DNA of 64,000 bases, taken from positions 248,001-312,000 of the forward strand of contig JASMHC010000014.1 in NCBI GenBank assembly GCA_030750975.1, in the 5' to 3' direction. The stretch comes from Paracoccaceae bacterium (GTDB lineage: Bacteria > Pseudomonadota > Alphaproteobacteria > Rhodobacterales > Rhodobacteraceae). Position 1 is the first letter of the stretch. Every line of letters begins with the position of its first letter. The notes under the pieces were generated by a model. That model did not search any database. It was not told the DNA's origin and saw only the letters and a list, made by a program, of their open reading frames with translations. Made by a program: the position numbers and the translations under genes. Positions 25,449-33,397 of the stretch are shown here, piece by piece.

Positions 25449-26258
25449 ATGGCGCATATCATTGTGGTCGGCAACGAAAAGGGCGGTGCGGGGAAATCCA
25501 CCGTCTCCATGCATCTGGCCACGGCTTTGGCCCGCATGGGCCATCGGGTGGGTGCGCTTGATCTGGACTTGCGCCAAAGGACCTTTGGACATTACGTCGA
25601 AAAGCGTGTCACCTTTATGGAGCGTGAAGGCATCCTGCTGCCGACACCCAACTATATCGACCTGCCCGAGGTGGACAAAGCCACCCTCGCGCCGGGCGAA
25701 AACATATACGACCGCCGGCTGACCGCGGCCATGGCCTTGCTGGAGCCGGAAAGCGATTTCATTTTGATCGACTGCCCCGGGTCTCATACCCGTCTGTCGC
25801 AGGTGGCGCATTCGCTGGCCGACACTCTGATCACCCCGCTGAATGACAGCTTCGTTGATTTCGACCTGCTGGCCAAAACCGATGACACCGGCCAGAAAAT
25901 CCTAGGACCTTCGGTCTATTCCGAAATGGTCTGGACCGCGCGCCAATTGCGTGCTCAGGCCGGTCTAAGCCCGATTGACTGGGTGGTGGTGCGCAACCGC
26001 CTTGGGGCGCAGAACATGGTCAACAAAAAGAAGATGGCCGCGGCGATCGACGCCTTGGCCCAGCGCATCGGCTTCCGCACGGCTCCGGGTTTCAACGAAC
26101 GTGTCATATTCCGCGAACTCTTCCCGCGTGGCCTGACGCTGCTGGATCTCAAGGATGTGGGTGTCCTCAAACTCAACATTTCGAATGTCGCCGCCCGGCA
26201 AGAGCTGCGCGAACTTGTCAAGGCGCTGAACCTGCCCGGGGTCGAGGTCGATTTCTGA
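25449..26258 (+). CDS. mipZ: division-plane positioning ATPase MipZ
   Basis: A ParA/MinD-superfamily ATPase that forms a gradient from the cell poles with ParB and blocks FtsZ assembly away from midcell. The 269-residue protein starts at MAHIIVVGNEKGGAGKST (deviant Walker A with the signature Lys), continues with HRVGALDLDLRQRTF and FILIDCPGSHTRLS, and has the long MipZ C-terminal region. The ATG at 25449 has AAAGGGGA upstream. It is followed 9 bases later by an FAD oxidase gene. Confidence 0.9.
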   Translation: MAHIIVVGNEKGGAGKSTVSMHLATALARMGHRVGALDLDLRQRTFGHYVEKRVTFMEREGILLPTPNYIDLPEVDKATLAPGENIYDRRLTAAMALLEPESDFILIDCPGSHTRLSQVAHSLADTLITPLNDSFVDFDLLAKTDDTGQKILGPSVYSEMVWTARQLRAQAGLSPIDWVVVRNRLGAQNMVNKKKMAAAIDALAQRIGFRTAPGFNERVIFRELFPRGLTLLDLKDVGVLKLNISNVAARQELRELVKALNLPGVEVDF

Positions 26259-26267
26259 TCGGCGGGA

Positions 26268-27686
26268 ATGATGACGGATTTGACCGACCTTCACGCCTAT
26301 TCCAAAATTGTCGGGGCGCGTTACGTCCTGACCGGCGACGACACAGCAAAATGGTCGCATGACTGGCCCGGGGTCTATTTCTGGTCTCCGCTCGCGGTAC
26401 TGCGCCCCGCATCGACCGGCGAGGTTTCGCAAATTGTCAAAGCCGCCAATCGGCTGGGCCACAAAATCGTCCCGGTCTCGGGCATGACCGGCCTTGCGGG
26501 CGGGGCATCGGCAGACGGTGCGATCATGGTCTCGCTCGACCGGATGAACGCAATCGAAGAAATCCGCCCCTCTGCCCGCATAGCCCGCGTTCAGGCCGGC
26601 GTGATCCTGTCCAGCCTGCATGACGCGGCCCATGCCCATGATCTGGTCTTTCCGCTGACCTTCGGTGCCAAAGGCTCGGCCTGTCTCGGCGGCGTGCTCT
26701 CTACCAATGCGGGCGGCTCGAACGTGCTGAAATACGGCAACACCCGTGATCTGTGTTTCGGCATCGAAGTGGTGCTGCCCAATGGCGAGGTGATGGATCT
26801 GATGTCGGAACTTCACAAGGACAATTCCGGCTACAATCTAAAGCACCTGATGATCGGGGCCGAAGGCACATTGGGTATCATCACCCGCGCGGTGGTAAAG
26901 CTTTTCCCAAAACCGCGGGCCTATGCCACGGCGATGATCGCGATGCCTTCGCTTTCTGATGCCCTATCGCTGCTGAACCAGTTGCAGGAAGTAACCGGCA
27001 ACGCGGTTGAAGCCTTTGAATTCATGCCGCGCCCCTTCATGGAACAACTCTATAAAATCAAACCCGCCACCCGCCCGCCGTTTGAAACCAGCCACGACGT
27101 GAATATCCTGGTCGAGATCGGCTCGACCATTCCCGCCGAATGCACCCCCTCGGCAGATGGCTCGATCCCGCTGGTCGGCAAGCTGGAAGAAATCCTCGGA
27201 TCGCTGTTCGAACGGGATCTCTTGCTTGATGCGGTGATTGCGAAAAACGACAATGAGCGCCGCGAAATGTGGGAACGTCGCGAAGCCGCGGCCGAGGTGC
27301 AGCTGGCCCATCCGCCGCTGGTCAACAATGACATCGCCGTTCCGCTTGATCGAGTGGCCGAGTTTTATGACCGCGCCCATGCCCGCATGCAGGAGTTTCT
27401 GCCCGACGCGCATATTCTGACCATCGCCCATCTGGGTGACGGCAATCTGCATCTGGTTGTGGAACTGGGCAAGGCCCATGCGTCGCGCAAAGACGAGGTT
27501 ATGGAACTGGTTGAAGACCTGGTCCTTGAATTCGGCGGCAGTTTCTCGGCCGAACACGGGATCGGGCTGACCAAACTGCCGACCATGCGCCGCCGCAAGG
27601 ATCCGGTGGCCCTTAATGCCATGCGATCAATCAAACAGGCGCTCGACCCGCTAAATGTGATGAATCCGGGCAAGCTCGTGCCCTGA
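26268..27686 (+). CDS. FAD-linked oxidase, GlcD / D-lactate dehydrogenase type
   Basis: A 472-residue flavoprotein of the FAD_binding_4 / FAD-oxidase_C family that oxidises D-2-hydroxy acids such as D-lactate, glycolate or D-2-hydroxyglutarate. The FAD site shows VVPVSGMTGLAGGASADGA and the LGGVLSTNAGGSNVLKYGNT loop; the C-terminal metal-site motif is AHLGDGNLHL followed by SFSAEHGIG. No membrane helix and no glcE/glcF partners are nearby, so the exact substrate stays open. Two start codons (26268, 26271) are adjacent. Confidence 0.9.
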   Translation: MMTDLTDLHAYSKIVGARYVLTGDDTAKWSHDWPGVYFWSPLAVLRPASTGEVSQIVKAANRLGHKIVPVSGMTGLAGGASADGAIMVSLDRMNAIEEIRPSARIARVQAGVILSSLHDAAHAHDLVFPLTFGAKGSACLGGVLSTNAGGSNVLKYGNTRDLCFGIEVVLPNGEVMDLMSELHKDNSGYNLKHLMIGAEGTLGIITRAVVKLFPKPRAYATAMIAMPSLSDALSLLNQLQEVTGNAVEAFEFMPRPFMEQLYKIKPATRPPFETSHDVNILVEIGSTIPAECTPSADGSIPLVGKLEEILGSLFERDLLLDAVIAKNDNERREMWERREAAAEVQLAHPPLVNNDIAVPLDRVAEFYDRAHARMQEFLPDAHILTIAHLGDGNLHLVVELGKAHASRKDEVMELVEDLVLEFGGSFSAEHGIGLTKLPTMRRRKDPVALNAMRSIKQALDPLNVMNPGKLVP

Positions 27687-27692
27687 AACGCA

Positions 27693-27962
27693 TTATTTCA
27701 ACTGGCTGTCCTTTGATCCGCGCCGGTTGAAACCGGGCCTGGCCCTGAATGCGGCATCGCGTTCCTGCATGCAGTCAATGCACAGCTTCACACCGGGGAT
27801 CGCCTCGCGCCGTGCCTGGGGGATCGGTTCCTCGCAATCCGCACAATGGGTCAGGCTCTCGCCCTCGGGCTTGGCCCGCGCCTGCATCCGTGCCAGTTCG
27901 TCATTGACGCTGGCCTCGATCTGTTCGCTGACCGCCCCGTCGCGGGCCCAACCTCCGGCCAT
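27693..27962 (-). CDS. DksA/TraR-type C4 zinc-finger protein
   Basis: An 89-residue protein with a C-terminal zinc finger CADCEEPIPQ...CIDCM (C-x2-C-x17-C-x2-C) and the conserved PQARREAIPG segment. The N-terminal helix is short, so it lacks the long coiled-coil tip of DksA that enters the RNA polymerase secondary channel; small TraR-like proteins bind there nonetheless. It is convergent with the FAD oxidase gene, 6 bases apart. Confidence 0.88.
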   Translation of the reverse strand: MAGGWARDGAVSEQIEASVNDELARMQARAKPEGESLTHCADCEEPIPQARREAIPGVKLCIDCMQERDAAFRARPGFNRRGSKDSQLK

Positions 27963-27985
27963 ATCCAGCCCTCCTGATCCCTGAA

Positions 27986-28816
27986 TTATGTCAGATCATA
28001 GCTCATAAATGCAAACCTGCGCCCGTCCGGTGCCCAGCACGGAACATTCAGCGTGCCCTGCCCGCCAAACAGCCGTACCAGATCACGGGGCGGCCCGCCC
28101 TCGGCCGGCATTAGCCGCAACACCACGTCCTGATTGGCTGGATGGCCCCTGGTGCCTTCGGGATAGGCCAGATACAGCACATGCTGCCCGTCCGGAGAGG
28201 GATGAGGAAACCAATTCACCTCACTGTCCCAGGTCATGCGTTGCAGCTTGCGGCCGTCTGTCTGAATTCGCCATAGATCCGAGCTTCCGTTCCGCTCGGC
28301 ATTGAACCAGATCCATACGCCATCCGCTGACACGTCCGGGCCGTCACAATGATCAAACCCATGGGTCAGGATCACCTCTTCCCCCCCATCGGCTGGCATG
28401 ACCATGATTTCGCAACCCCCATCACGAAACCCCGCATAGGTGATCCACGCCCCGTCCGGCGCAATCCCGTGCCAATAGGATGGCACTGCCTCACTCAGGC
28501 GTTTCAAATCACCACCCGCATAGGGCATCCGGTATATGCAGGCTTTGCCGGTCTCGGTCTTGTCGGTCAGAAACAGGGTCTCGCCATCCGGCGAGATCCC
28601 GTGATCATTGTTCAAACGCATCGCCATGCCGGTCGTCACAACCTGAAGTGCGGGCACGTCCAAACCCACGCGAATCAATCGCCCGCCCCCGTTGATCAAC
28701 AACTCATCGCGCGTCGGATGCCAATTGGGCGCCTCGTAATGCCCCTCAAGCTCGCGCAGAACCTCGGATCGTCCATCCTTCAAATCGTAAATCTGCAACA
28801 GAGATTTCACCGGCAT
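27986..28816 (-). CDS. TolB-like beta-propeller protein (WD40-like PD40 repeats)
   Basis: 276 residues with at least four PD40-type blades, recognised by repeated Pro-Asp-Gly/Arg turns: HWHP-like NWHPTRDELL, HGISPDGETLFL, HGIAPDGAWITYAG, DVSADGVWIWFN, HPSPDGQHVLYLA and CWAPDGRRFAFM. There is no signal peptide, so it is probably cytoplasmic, unlike TolB. The function is unknown. Confidence 0.82.
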   Translation of the reverse strand: MPVKSLLQIYDLKDGRSEVLRELEGHYEAPNWHPTRDELLINGGGRLIRVGLDVPALQVVTTGMAMRLNNDHGISPDGETLFLTDKTETGKACIYRMPYAGGDLKRLSEAVPSYWHGIAPDGAWITYAGFRDGGCEIMVMPADGGEEVILTHGFDHCDGPDVSADGVWIWFNAERNGSSDLWRIQTDGRKLQRMTWDSEVNWFPHPSPDGQHVLYLAYPEGTRGHPANQDVVLRLMPAEGGPPRDLVRLFGGQGTLNVPCWAPDGRRFAFMSYDLT

Positions 28817-28902
28817 CCCCCAACAACGCTGGCATTTTTAATAGGTCAGAGCGAAAAACCTGTCCTTGATCCGTATCATGCGCACCTGACCCGGCCCAGA
28901 AG

Positions 28903-29205
28903 TCAGTCCAACTCGCTCCAGGGCCAGGGTTTCACATTGCTGGCCGCAGTCTGATACCGCGCAGCCTTGGCGATCCAGATCCCCAGCGAGGTGCCGAAAT
29001 CCGCCAATTGCTCATTCGGCTCGCCGCGATTGATGATCAGAATAATGTATTGAATGATCGTCATCGCCCCAAGGATCGTCTGCGCAAGCGAAATCATCGC
29101 CCAGATAATCAGCATATACACAAGCCGCATGATCAGCCCGTCACGTTCTTTCGGTTCATCCTGCGGCCCGTTGATCCGGCCGTCGACCTTTTCTTCATCA
29201 CTCAT
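28903..29205 (-). CDS. DUF4389 membrane protein (copy 1)
   Basis: About 100 residues: an acidic N-terminus, two membrane helices (LVYMLIIWAMISLAQTIL and TIIQYIILIINR) and a C-terminal AKAARYQTAASNVKPWPWSEL segment typical of DUF4389. The start MSDEEKVDG at 29205 is preferred to 29223. It pairs with a paralogue at 29379-29672 on the same strand, separated by a repeat. Function unknown. Confidence 0.8.
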   Translation of the reverse strand: MSDEEKVDGRINGPQDEPKERDGLIMRLVYMLIIWAMISLAQTILGAMTIIQYIILIINRGEPNEQLADFGTSLGIWIAKAARYQTAASNVKPWPWSELD

Positions 29206-29275
29206 AACGAAACCCTCCGCCAATCTCGGCAGAGGCTATCATTTTCAACCCCGCAAACAAGGGTGCTTGGGCTTT

Positions 29276-29346
29276 CACTTTTTCAAAAATACTTTCAGGA
29301 GGTGAAATGAGCCGCAGGCTCATGAGGGGGCAGAATGCCCCCTGCC
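29276..29346 (+). repeat. twin-hairpin intergenic repeat, copy 2
   Basis: The head TTTTTCAAAAATACTTTCAG and GGAGGTGA are followed by ATGAGCC-GCA-GGCTCAT and by the stem GGGGGCA / TGCCCCC, the same plan as at 25296-25361. The hairpins could act as a terminator for the upstream DUF4389 copy. Confidence 0.65.
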
Positions 29347-29378
29347 CCGGTCCGGGCCGACTGGCCCGGAAACCAAAA

Positions 29379-29672
29379 TCACTGTCCGGCCTGTTTCCAC
29401 GGAAACGGCTTGTCGTCCGATGCGCCCGACTGAAAGCGGGCCACATCACGCAACCACCGGGCCATTTGATCGCCAAACTGCGCCAGTGACGGGTTGCGCT
29501 TTTTCGAAAAGACCATCCAGCCCAGTTGCAGCAAGGCCAAAAGCAGCAGCAAGGTTTCCGCAAAGCCAAACAGAATGGCGAAAATCAGCATATGCAGCGC
29601 CCGCAGCGCCATCCCCCCCGGATATCTGGCCAGCGCCTCTTGCGGGGTTTCATGTTCATAGGTCGTCATCAT
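29379..29672 (-). CDS. DUF4389 membrane protein (copy 2)
   Basis: 97 residues with two hydrophobic helices (ALHMLIFAILFGFAETLLLL and LLALLQLGWMVF) and the tail GDQMARWLRDVARFQSGASD followed by DKPFPW. This tail aligns with the corresponding part of copy 1 (IAKAARYQTAASNVKPWPW), so the two arose by duplication. Function unknown. Confidence 0.8.
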   Translation of the reverse strand: MMTTYEHETPQEALARYPGGMALRALHMLIFAILFGFAETLLLLLALLQLGWMVFSKKRNPSLAQFGDQMARWLRDVARFQSGASDDKPFPWKQAGQ

Positions 29673-29774
29673 CTTGTCCTTTCACAAGGCCCGTAACCGG
29701 GCATCAAAGAAACCGCGTCCGGGCGCGGGCGGAAATTCCGCCGCGTTGTGCGCTCCGATCACAGAGAGAAATCG

Positions 29775-30668
29775 TCAGGCCGGGATCATGCCCTTTTCAC
29801 GGGCCAGTTCGGTCATGCGTTTTTGCAGCTTTTCAAACGCCCGCACCTCGATCTGGCGGATGCGTTCGCGGCTGACACCATATTGCTCGGACAGATCCTC
29901 AAGCGTGATGGTCTCGTCCACCAGACGGCGTTGGGTCAGAATATCCTTTTCACGGTCATTCAACACATCCATCGCGTCTTCCAGCATGGCAAGCCGGGTC
30001 TGCATCTCGTCTTTTTCGGCATAGTCGCCGGCCTGATCGGCATCTTCATCCTCAAGCCAGTCCTGCCATTCGCTGGACCCTTCGCCATCACTGCCGATCA
30101 CCGCGTTCAGCGACGCATCCCCGCCCGACATCCGCCGGTTCATCGAGATCACCTCATCTTCGGTCACCCCCAGATCATTGGCGATCTGTTTCACATTCTC
30201 GGGCCGCAGATCCCCTTCTTCCAGCGCACCGATTTTTGTCTTGGCCTTGCGCAGGTTGAAAAACAGCTTCTTCTGGGCGCTCGTCGTGCCCATTTTCACC
30301 AAAGACCAGCTGCGCAGGATGTATTCCTGAATACTGGCGCGGATCCACCACATGGCATAGGTCGCCAGACGAAAGCCCTTTTCAGGGTCAAACCGCTTCA
30401 CCGCCTGCATCAGACCAACATTGGCCTCCGAGATCACCTCGGCTTGCGGCAATCCATATCCGCGATAGCCCATGGCGATTTTCGCGGCCAGACGCAGGTG
30501 GCTCGTGACCATCTTATGCGCGGCCTCGGTGTCCTGTTCTTCGACCCAGCGTTTGGCCAGCATATATTCCTCTTCCGGCTCCAGCAGCGGAAACTTTCTG
30601 ATTTCCTGCATATACCGGTTCAGTCCACCCTCTGGGGTTGGGGCTGGAAGATTAGAATAGTTACTCAT
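29775..30668 (-). CDS. rpoH: heat-shock sigma factor sigma-32
   Basis: Directs RNA polymerase to heat-shock and oxidative-stress promoters. The 297-residue sigma-70-family protein has region 2 (MVTSHLRLAAKIAMGYRGYG, RFDPEKGFRLATYAMWWIRA), the RpoH box TSAQKKLFFNLRKAK just after region 2, and region 4 with its HTH (EDLSEQYGVSRERIRQIEVRA). The acidic stretch EWQDWLEDEDADQ lies in region 3. Many Roseobacters have two rpoH genes; this sequence does not show which one this is. Confidence 0.95.
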   Translation of the reverse strand: MSNYSNLPAPTPEGGLNRYMQEIRKFPLLEPEEEYMLAKRWVEEQDTEAAHKMVTSHLRLAAKIAMGYRGYGLPQAEVISEANVGLMQAVKRFDPEKGFRLATYAMWWIRASIQEYILRSWSLVKMGTTSAQKKLFFNLRKAKTKIGALEEGDLRPENVKQIANDLGVTEDEVISMNRRMSGGDASLNAVIGSDGEGSSEWQDWLEDEDADQAGDYAEKDEMQTRLAMLEDAMDVLNDREKDILTQRRLVDETITLEDLSEQYGVSRERIRQIEVRAFEKLQKRMTELAREKGMIPA

Positions 30669-30828
30669 TCGCGTTCCCTTTCGAGCCTCATGTTTATAGG
30701 CTTAACATCGAGTTATGGGCGCTAACAGCGGAATTCAACCCTTTGTTAGGATTTTAACGCAAGTATTTCGGAATTCCGGCGCGATTTCGCCAAAAATCGG
30801 TGCCGTTCACAGGGTTTTGCGGTTTGTT

Positions 30829-31854
30829 TCAACCGCCCAACGCCTGAATCAAGCCTACAAAATCCTGTGGCAAAGGCGCCTCGAACCGCAACATAACGCC
30901 CGAAACAGGGTGTTCAAACCCCAAAACGGCTGCGTGAAGCGCCTGTCTGGGAAAGGCCCTGGCGACAGCGATCCCGGCCTCGGAAAACGCCTTGGCGGCC
31001 AGTTTCCTGCGCCCGCCATAGACCGGATCCCCCACCAGCCCGTGGCCCGCATGGGCCATATGAACGCGGATCTGGTGCGTGCGTCCGGTTTCCAGCCAGC
31101 ATTCCACCAGCGCCGCCCCGGCCGGATTGCCAAGCGATTGTACCACCCGCGCACGGGTGACTGCATGACGGCCGCCCGAAAACAGCACCGCCTGCTTTTG
31201 CCGGTCGGTCTTGTGCCGCGCCAGTTGCGTGGTGATTTTCATGATATTGCCAGCCTCAAAGCTGACCCCTTTCACACCGCGCAATCGCGGATCGGTGCCA
31301 TCCGGCACACCATAGACAACCGCGCGATAATACCGCTCGACCGAGTGCTTTTCGAACTGCGCCGCAAGCCCATGATGGGCCGCATCAGACTTGGCGACGA
31401 CCAGCAATCCGCTGGTATCCTTGTCGATCCGATGCACAATACCGGGCCGCTTTGCCCCCCCGACACCGGACAGGCTGTCGCCGCAATGGTGCAGCAGGGC
31501 ATTGACCATCGTCCCCGACGGCGTACCGGGGGCCGGGTGCACAACCATACCGGCGGGCTTGTTGATGACGATCAGATCGTCATCCTCGAACACCACTTCC
31601 AAAGGAATATCTTCGGCCGCGATATGGCTTTGCTCGGCCTCCGGTATGTTGATGGCAATCACGTCACCTTCGGCCACTTTGGCCTTCGGATTGCCCTCGG
31701 CCACGCCGTTCACCTGAACCGCCCCTGCCTCAAGCAACCGCGCCAGACGGGTGCGCGACAAGGACGCCTGCTCTGGCACATCGCGGGCCAGTGCCTTATC
31801 AAGACGCGCAGGCGGGTTTTCCGCGATGTGAAACTCAACGATGGTGGACCCCAT
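30829..31854 (-). CDS. 23S rRNA pseudouridine synthase, RluA/RluD type
   Basis: A 341-residue enzyme: N-terminal S4 RNA-binding domain (ARLDKALARDVPEQASLSRT), then the RluA catalytic domain with the Asp motif HRIDKDTSGLLVVAK and the ETGRTHQIRVHMAHAGHGLVGD segment. Probably modifies helix 69 of 23S rRNA (RluD role), but RluC-like specificity is not excluded. Its start codon overlaps that of the divergent DUF6476 gene in CATG (31852-31855). Confidence 0.92.
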   Translation of the reverse strand: MGSTIVEFHIAENPPARLDKALARDVPEQASLSRTRLARLLEAGAVQVNGVAEGNPKAKVAEGDVIAINIPEAEQSHIAAEDIPLEVVFEDDDLIVINKPAGMVVHPAPGTPSGTMVNALLHHCGDSLSGVGGAKRPGIVHRIDKDTSGLLVVAKSDAAHHGLAAQFEKHSVERYYRAVVYGVPDGTDPRLRGVKGVSFEAGNIMKITTQLARHKTDRQKQAVLFSGGRHAVTRARVVQSLGNPAGAALVECWLETGRTHQIRVHMAHAGHGLVGDPVYGGRRKLAAKAFSEAGIAVARAFPRQALHAAVLGFEHPVSGVMLRFEAPLPQDFVGLIQALGG

Positions 31855-32158
31855 GGAAGATACCCCTCAGCCGGAAGTGGATCCGACCCTTGTTCGCATG
31901 CTCCGCACTCTGGTGACTGTGATGAGCGTTGTGATGATTGTCGGGTTCATAGTGCTGATCGTTCTGTTTGTCATCCGCTTCCGCGACCAGCCCGCCCCCC
32001 TGCCCGCCGAGATCACCCTGCCCGAGGGCATATCCCCCTACGCGGTAACACGCGGCAAGAATTGGTATGCGGTCGTGACGCAAGACCAGCAAATCCTGAT
32101 CTATGACGCCTCCACCGGCAAAATCGTCCAAACTGTCGATATCAACCTGTCGGAATAA
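31853..32158 (+). CDS. DUF6476 family membrane protein
   Basis: 101 residues: one membrane helix (residues about 18-42, LVTVMSVVMIVGFIVLIVLF) and a short C-terminal domain in which YAVTRGKNWYAVVTQDQQIL and IYDASTGKIVQTVDI recall a single beta-propeller blade. The start overlaps the divergent pseudouridine synthase start; an upstream GTG-less ATG at 31841 would overlap it further. The TAA is the first triplet of a dispersed palindrome. Function unknown. Confidence 0.82.
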   Translation: MEDTPQPEVDPTLVRMLRTLVTVMSVVMIVGFIVLIVLFVIRFRDQPAPLPAEITLPEGISPYAVTRGKNWYAVVTQDQQILIYDASTGKIVQTVDINLSE

Positions 32159-32206
32159 GCCGTTCAAACTCGACTTAGCGTCTCAAGCTGATCCCGAAAC
32201 GCTTCA
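32156..32206. repeat. 52-bp palindrome family, copy C (supplies two stop codons)
   Basis: Aligns to copy A with one gap: TAAGCCGTTCAAACTCGACTT in the left half and GATCCCGAAACGCTTCA in the right half. The first three bases are the TAA of the DUF6476 gene; the last three (TCA) are the TGA of the convergent epimerase. The element thus fills the entire space between two convergent genes. Confidence 0.75.
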
Positions 32207-33118
32207 GGCATCCAAAGAAACCCCGGCGGCCTTGCGGAAATTGCAAACCAACTCTGCCAATCCGGTATCCAGAGACGTTTTTGGCTGCCAGCCAATCTGT
32301 CTTTGCGCAAGGTCCGGATCGCCAACAAACCGCGAAACGTCAAAATCCCGAGGCGGCACGGGCCGTATTTCGCTGCCGCTATCCGCCAGATTTTTGACGG
32401 CCTGCGCCAGATCCGCCAAGGACGTCCCATGACCGGTGGTCAGATGCATCGGTTGCAGCCTGTGTCCCCTGGCAAGCCCGCTGGCCACATTGGCGATACC
32501 TTCGGCAACATCGCTGACATGGGTGATGTCCAGACAATTCCCCGGTCCCTCGACCATTAGCGGATCACCCGCTATTGCAGCCCGGCAAAACGCAGGGATC
32601 ACCCTGTCTGCATGATCCGCAACCGTCCCGTAAACGGTTGAGAACCGAAGGATCGCCGCCCGAATTCCGGCCCCGTGCGCATCCGCGACCAACCCTTCAG
32701 CCGCCACCTTGGATCGGGCGTAATTGTTCATGGGTCGAAGCCTGGCGCCCTCGGTCAGGGGAAGCATTTGGCCTTGACCGTAAACTTCGCGGCTGCTGCC
32801 ATAGATCAGCCAGGGCGGGCGATCACGGGACGTTATGCAATCAACGACATTCTTTGTTCCGGTTACATTCGTTTCAAAACAGCTTACCGGCGCCTGTTCC
32901 CCCCAAACGACACGCGACACCGCCGCGAGGTGCACCACACCCGTGCAGCCCTGCATCGCCCTTTCCAGACCACTTTTCGAAAGGATGTCGCCAAAGCCGC
33001 CCTGATCATCGGCAATGTCGAATGTGCGCACGTCATGGTCCAACGAGCGCAAGACCGAACATAACGCGGTGCCGATAAGCCCGCGTGAACCCGTTACCAG
33101 AATTGTTTCTTGGCTCAA
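32204..33118 (-). CDS. NAD-dependent sugar epimerase/dehydratase (extended SDR)
   Basis: About 304 residues. The start is a TTG at 33118 with GGAGG seven bases upstream, directly before the NAD motif TILVTGSRGLIGTAL. The catalytic pair is Y-x3-K in NNYARSKVAAEG, with Ser in YGSSREVYGQ. The family acts on nucleotide sugars such as UDP-glucose/galactose. It is divergent from the radical SAM gene with a 279-bp spacer, so a joint role in making a modified sugar is possible. Confidence 0.88.
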   Translation of the reverse strand: MSQETILVTGSRGLIGTALCSVLRSLDHDVRTFDIADDQGGFGDILSKSGLERAMQGCTGVVHLAAVSRVVWGEQAPVSCFETNVTGTKNVVDCITSRDRPPWLIYGSSREVYGQGQMLPLTEGARLRPMNNYARSKVAAEGLVADAHGAGIRAAILRFSTVYGTVADHADRVIPAFCRAAIAGDPLMVEGPGNCLDITHVSDVAEGIANVASGLARGHRLQPMHLTTGHGTSLADLAQAVKNLADSGSEIRPVPPRDFDVSRFVGDPDLAQRQIGWQPKTSLDTGLAELVCNFRKAAGVSLDA

Positions 33119-33313
33119 TTTATTGCCTCCGGGGCCGAATGGGGCGCAATGATCTGCCCAATATAGCAGGACTTCCGGCCCTCGGGGCTTGGCCCAGATC
33201 AATTTCGGTCAAATATTGTCGGGCGCTGACAATCCCCTGAACGCTTCGCCCTTTGGTCGTGCTTCAGCAATAGTCCGAAACGAATTCGGCAAAGCCCCCC
33301 CAATTCGAACCGC

Positions 33314-33327
33314 TTGATCTAAATCAT
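33314..33327 (+). promoter_or_regulatory. FNR/FnrL box in class II position upstream of the radical SAM gene
   Basis: TTGAT-CTAA-ATCAT matches TTGAT-N4-ATCAA at 9 of 10 positions. A -10-like TATGCT lies at 33350-33355. With the transcription start it implies (about 33362), the box is centred at -41.5, the exact class II activator position. The predicted leader is 36 nt. This predicts induction at low oxygen. Confidence 0.65.
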
Positions 33328-33397
33328 TTTTACACGAATCAATCCCGCGTATGCTCTGCAAATTGGGGGCAAATCAACCTTTGCGAGGTCGAATTGC

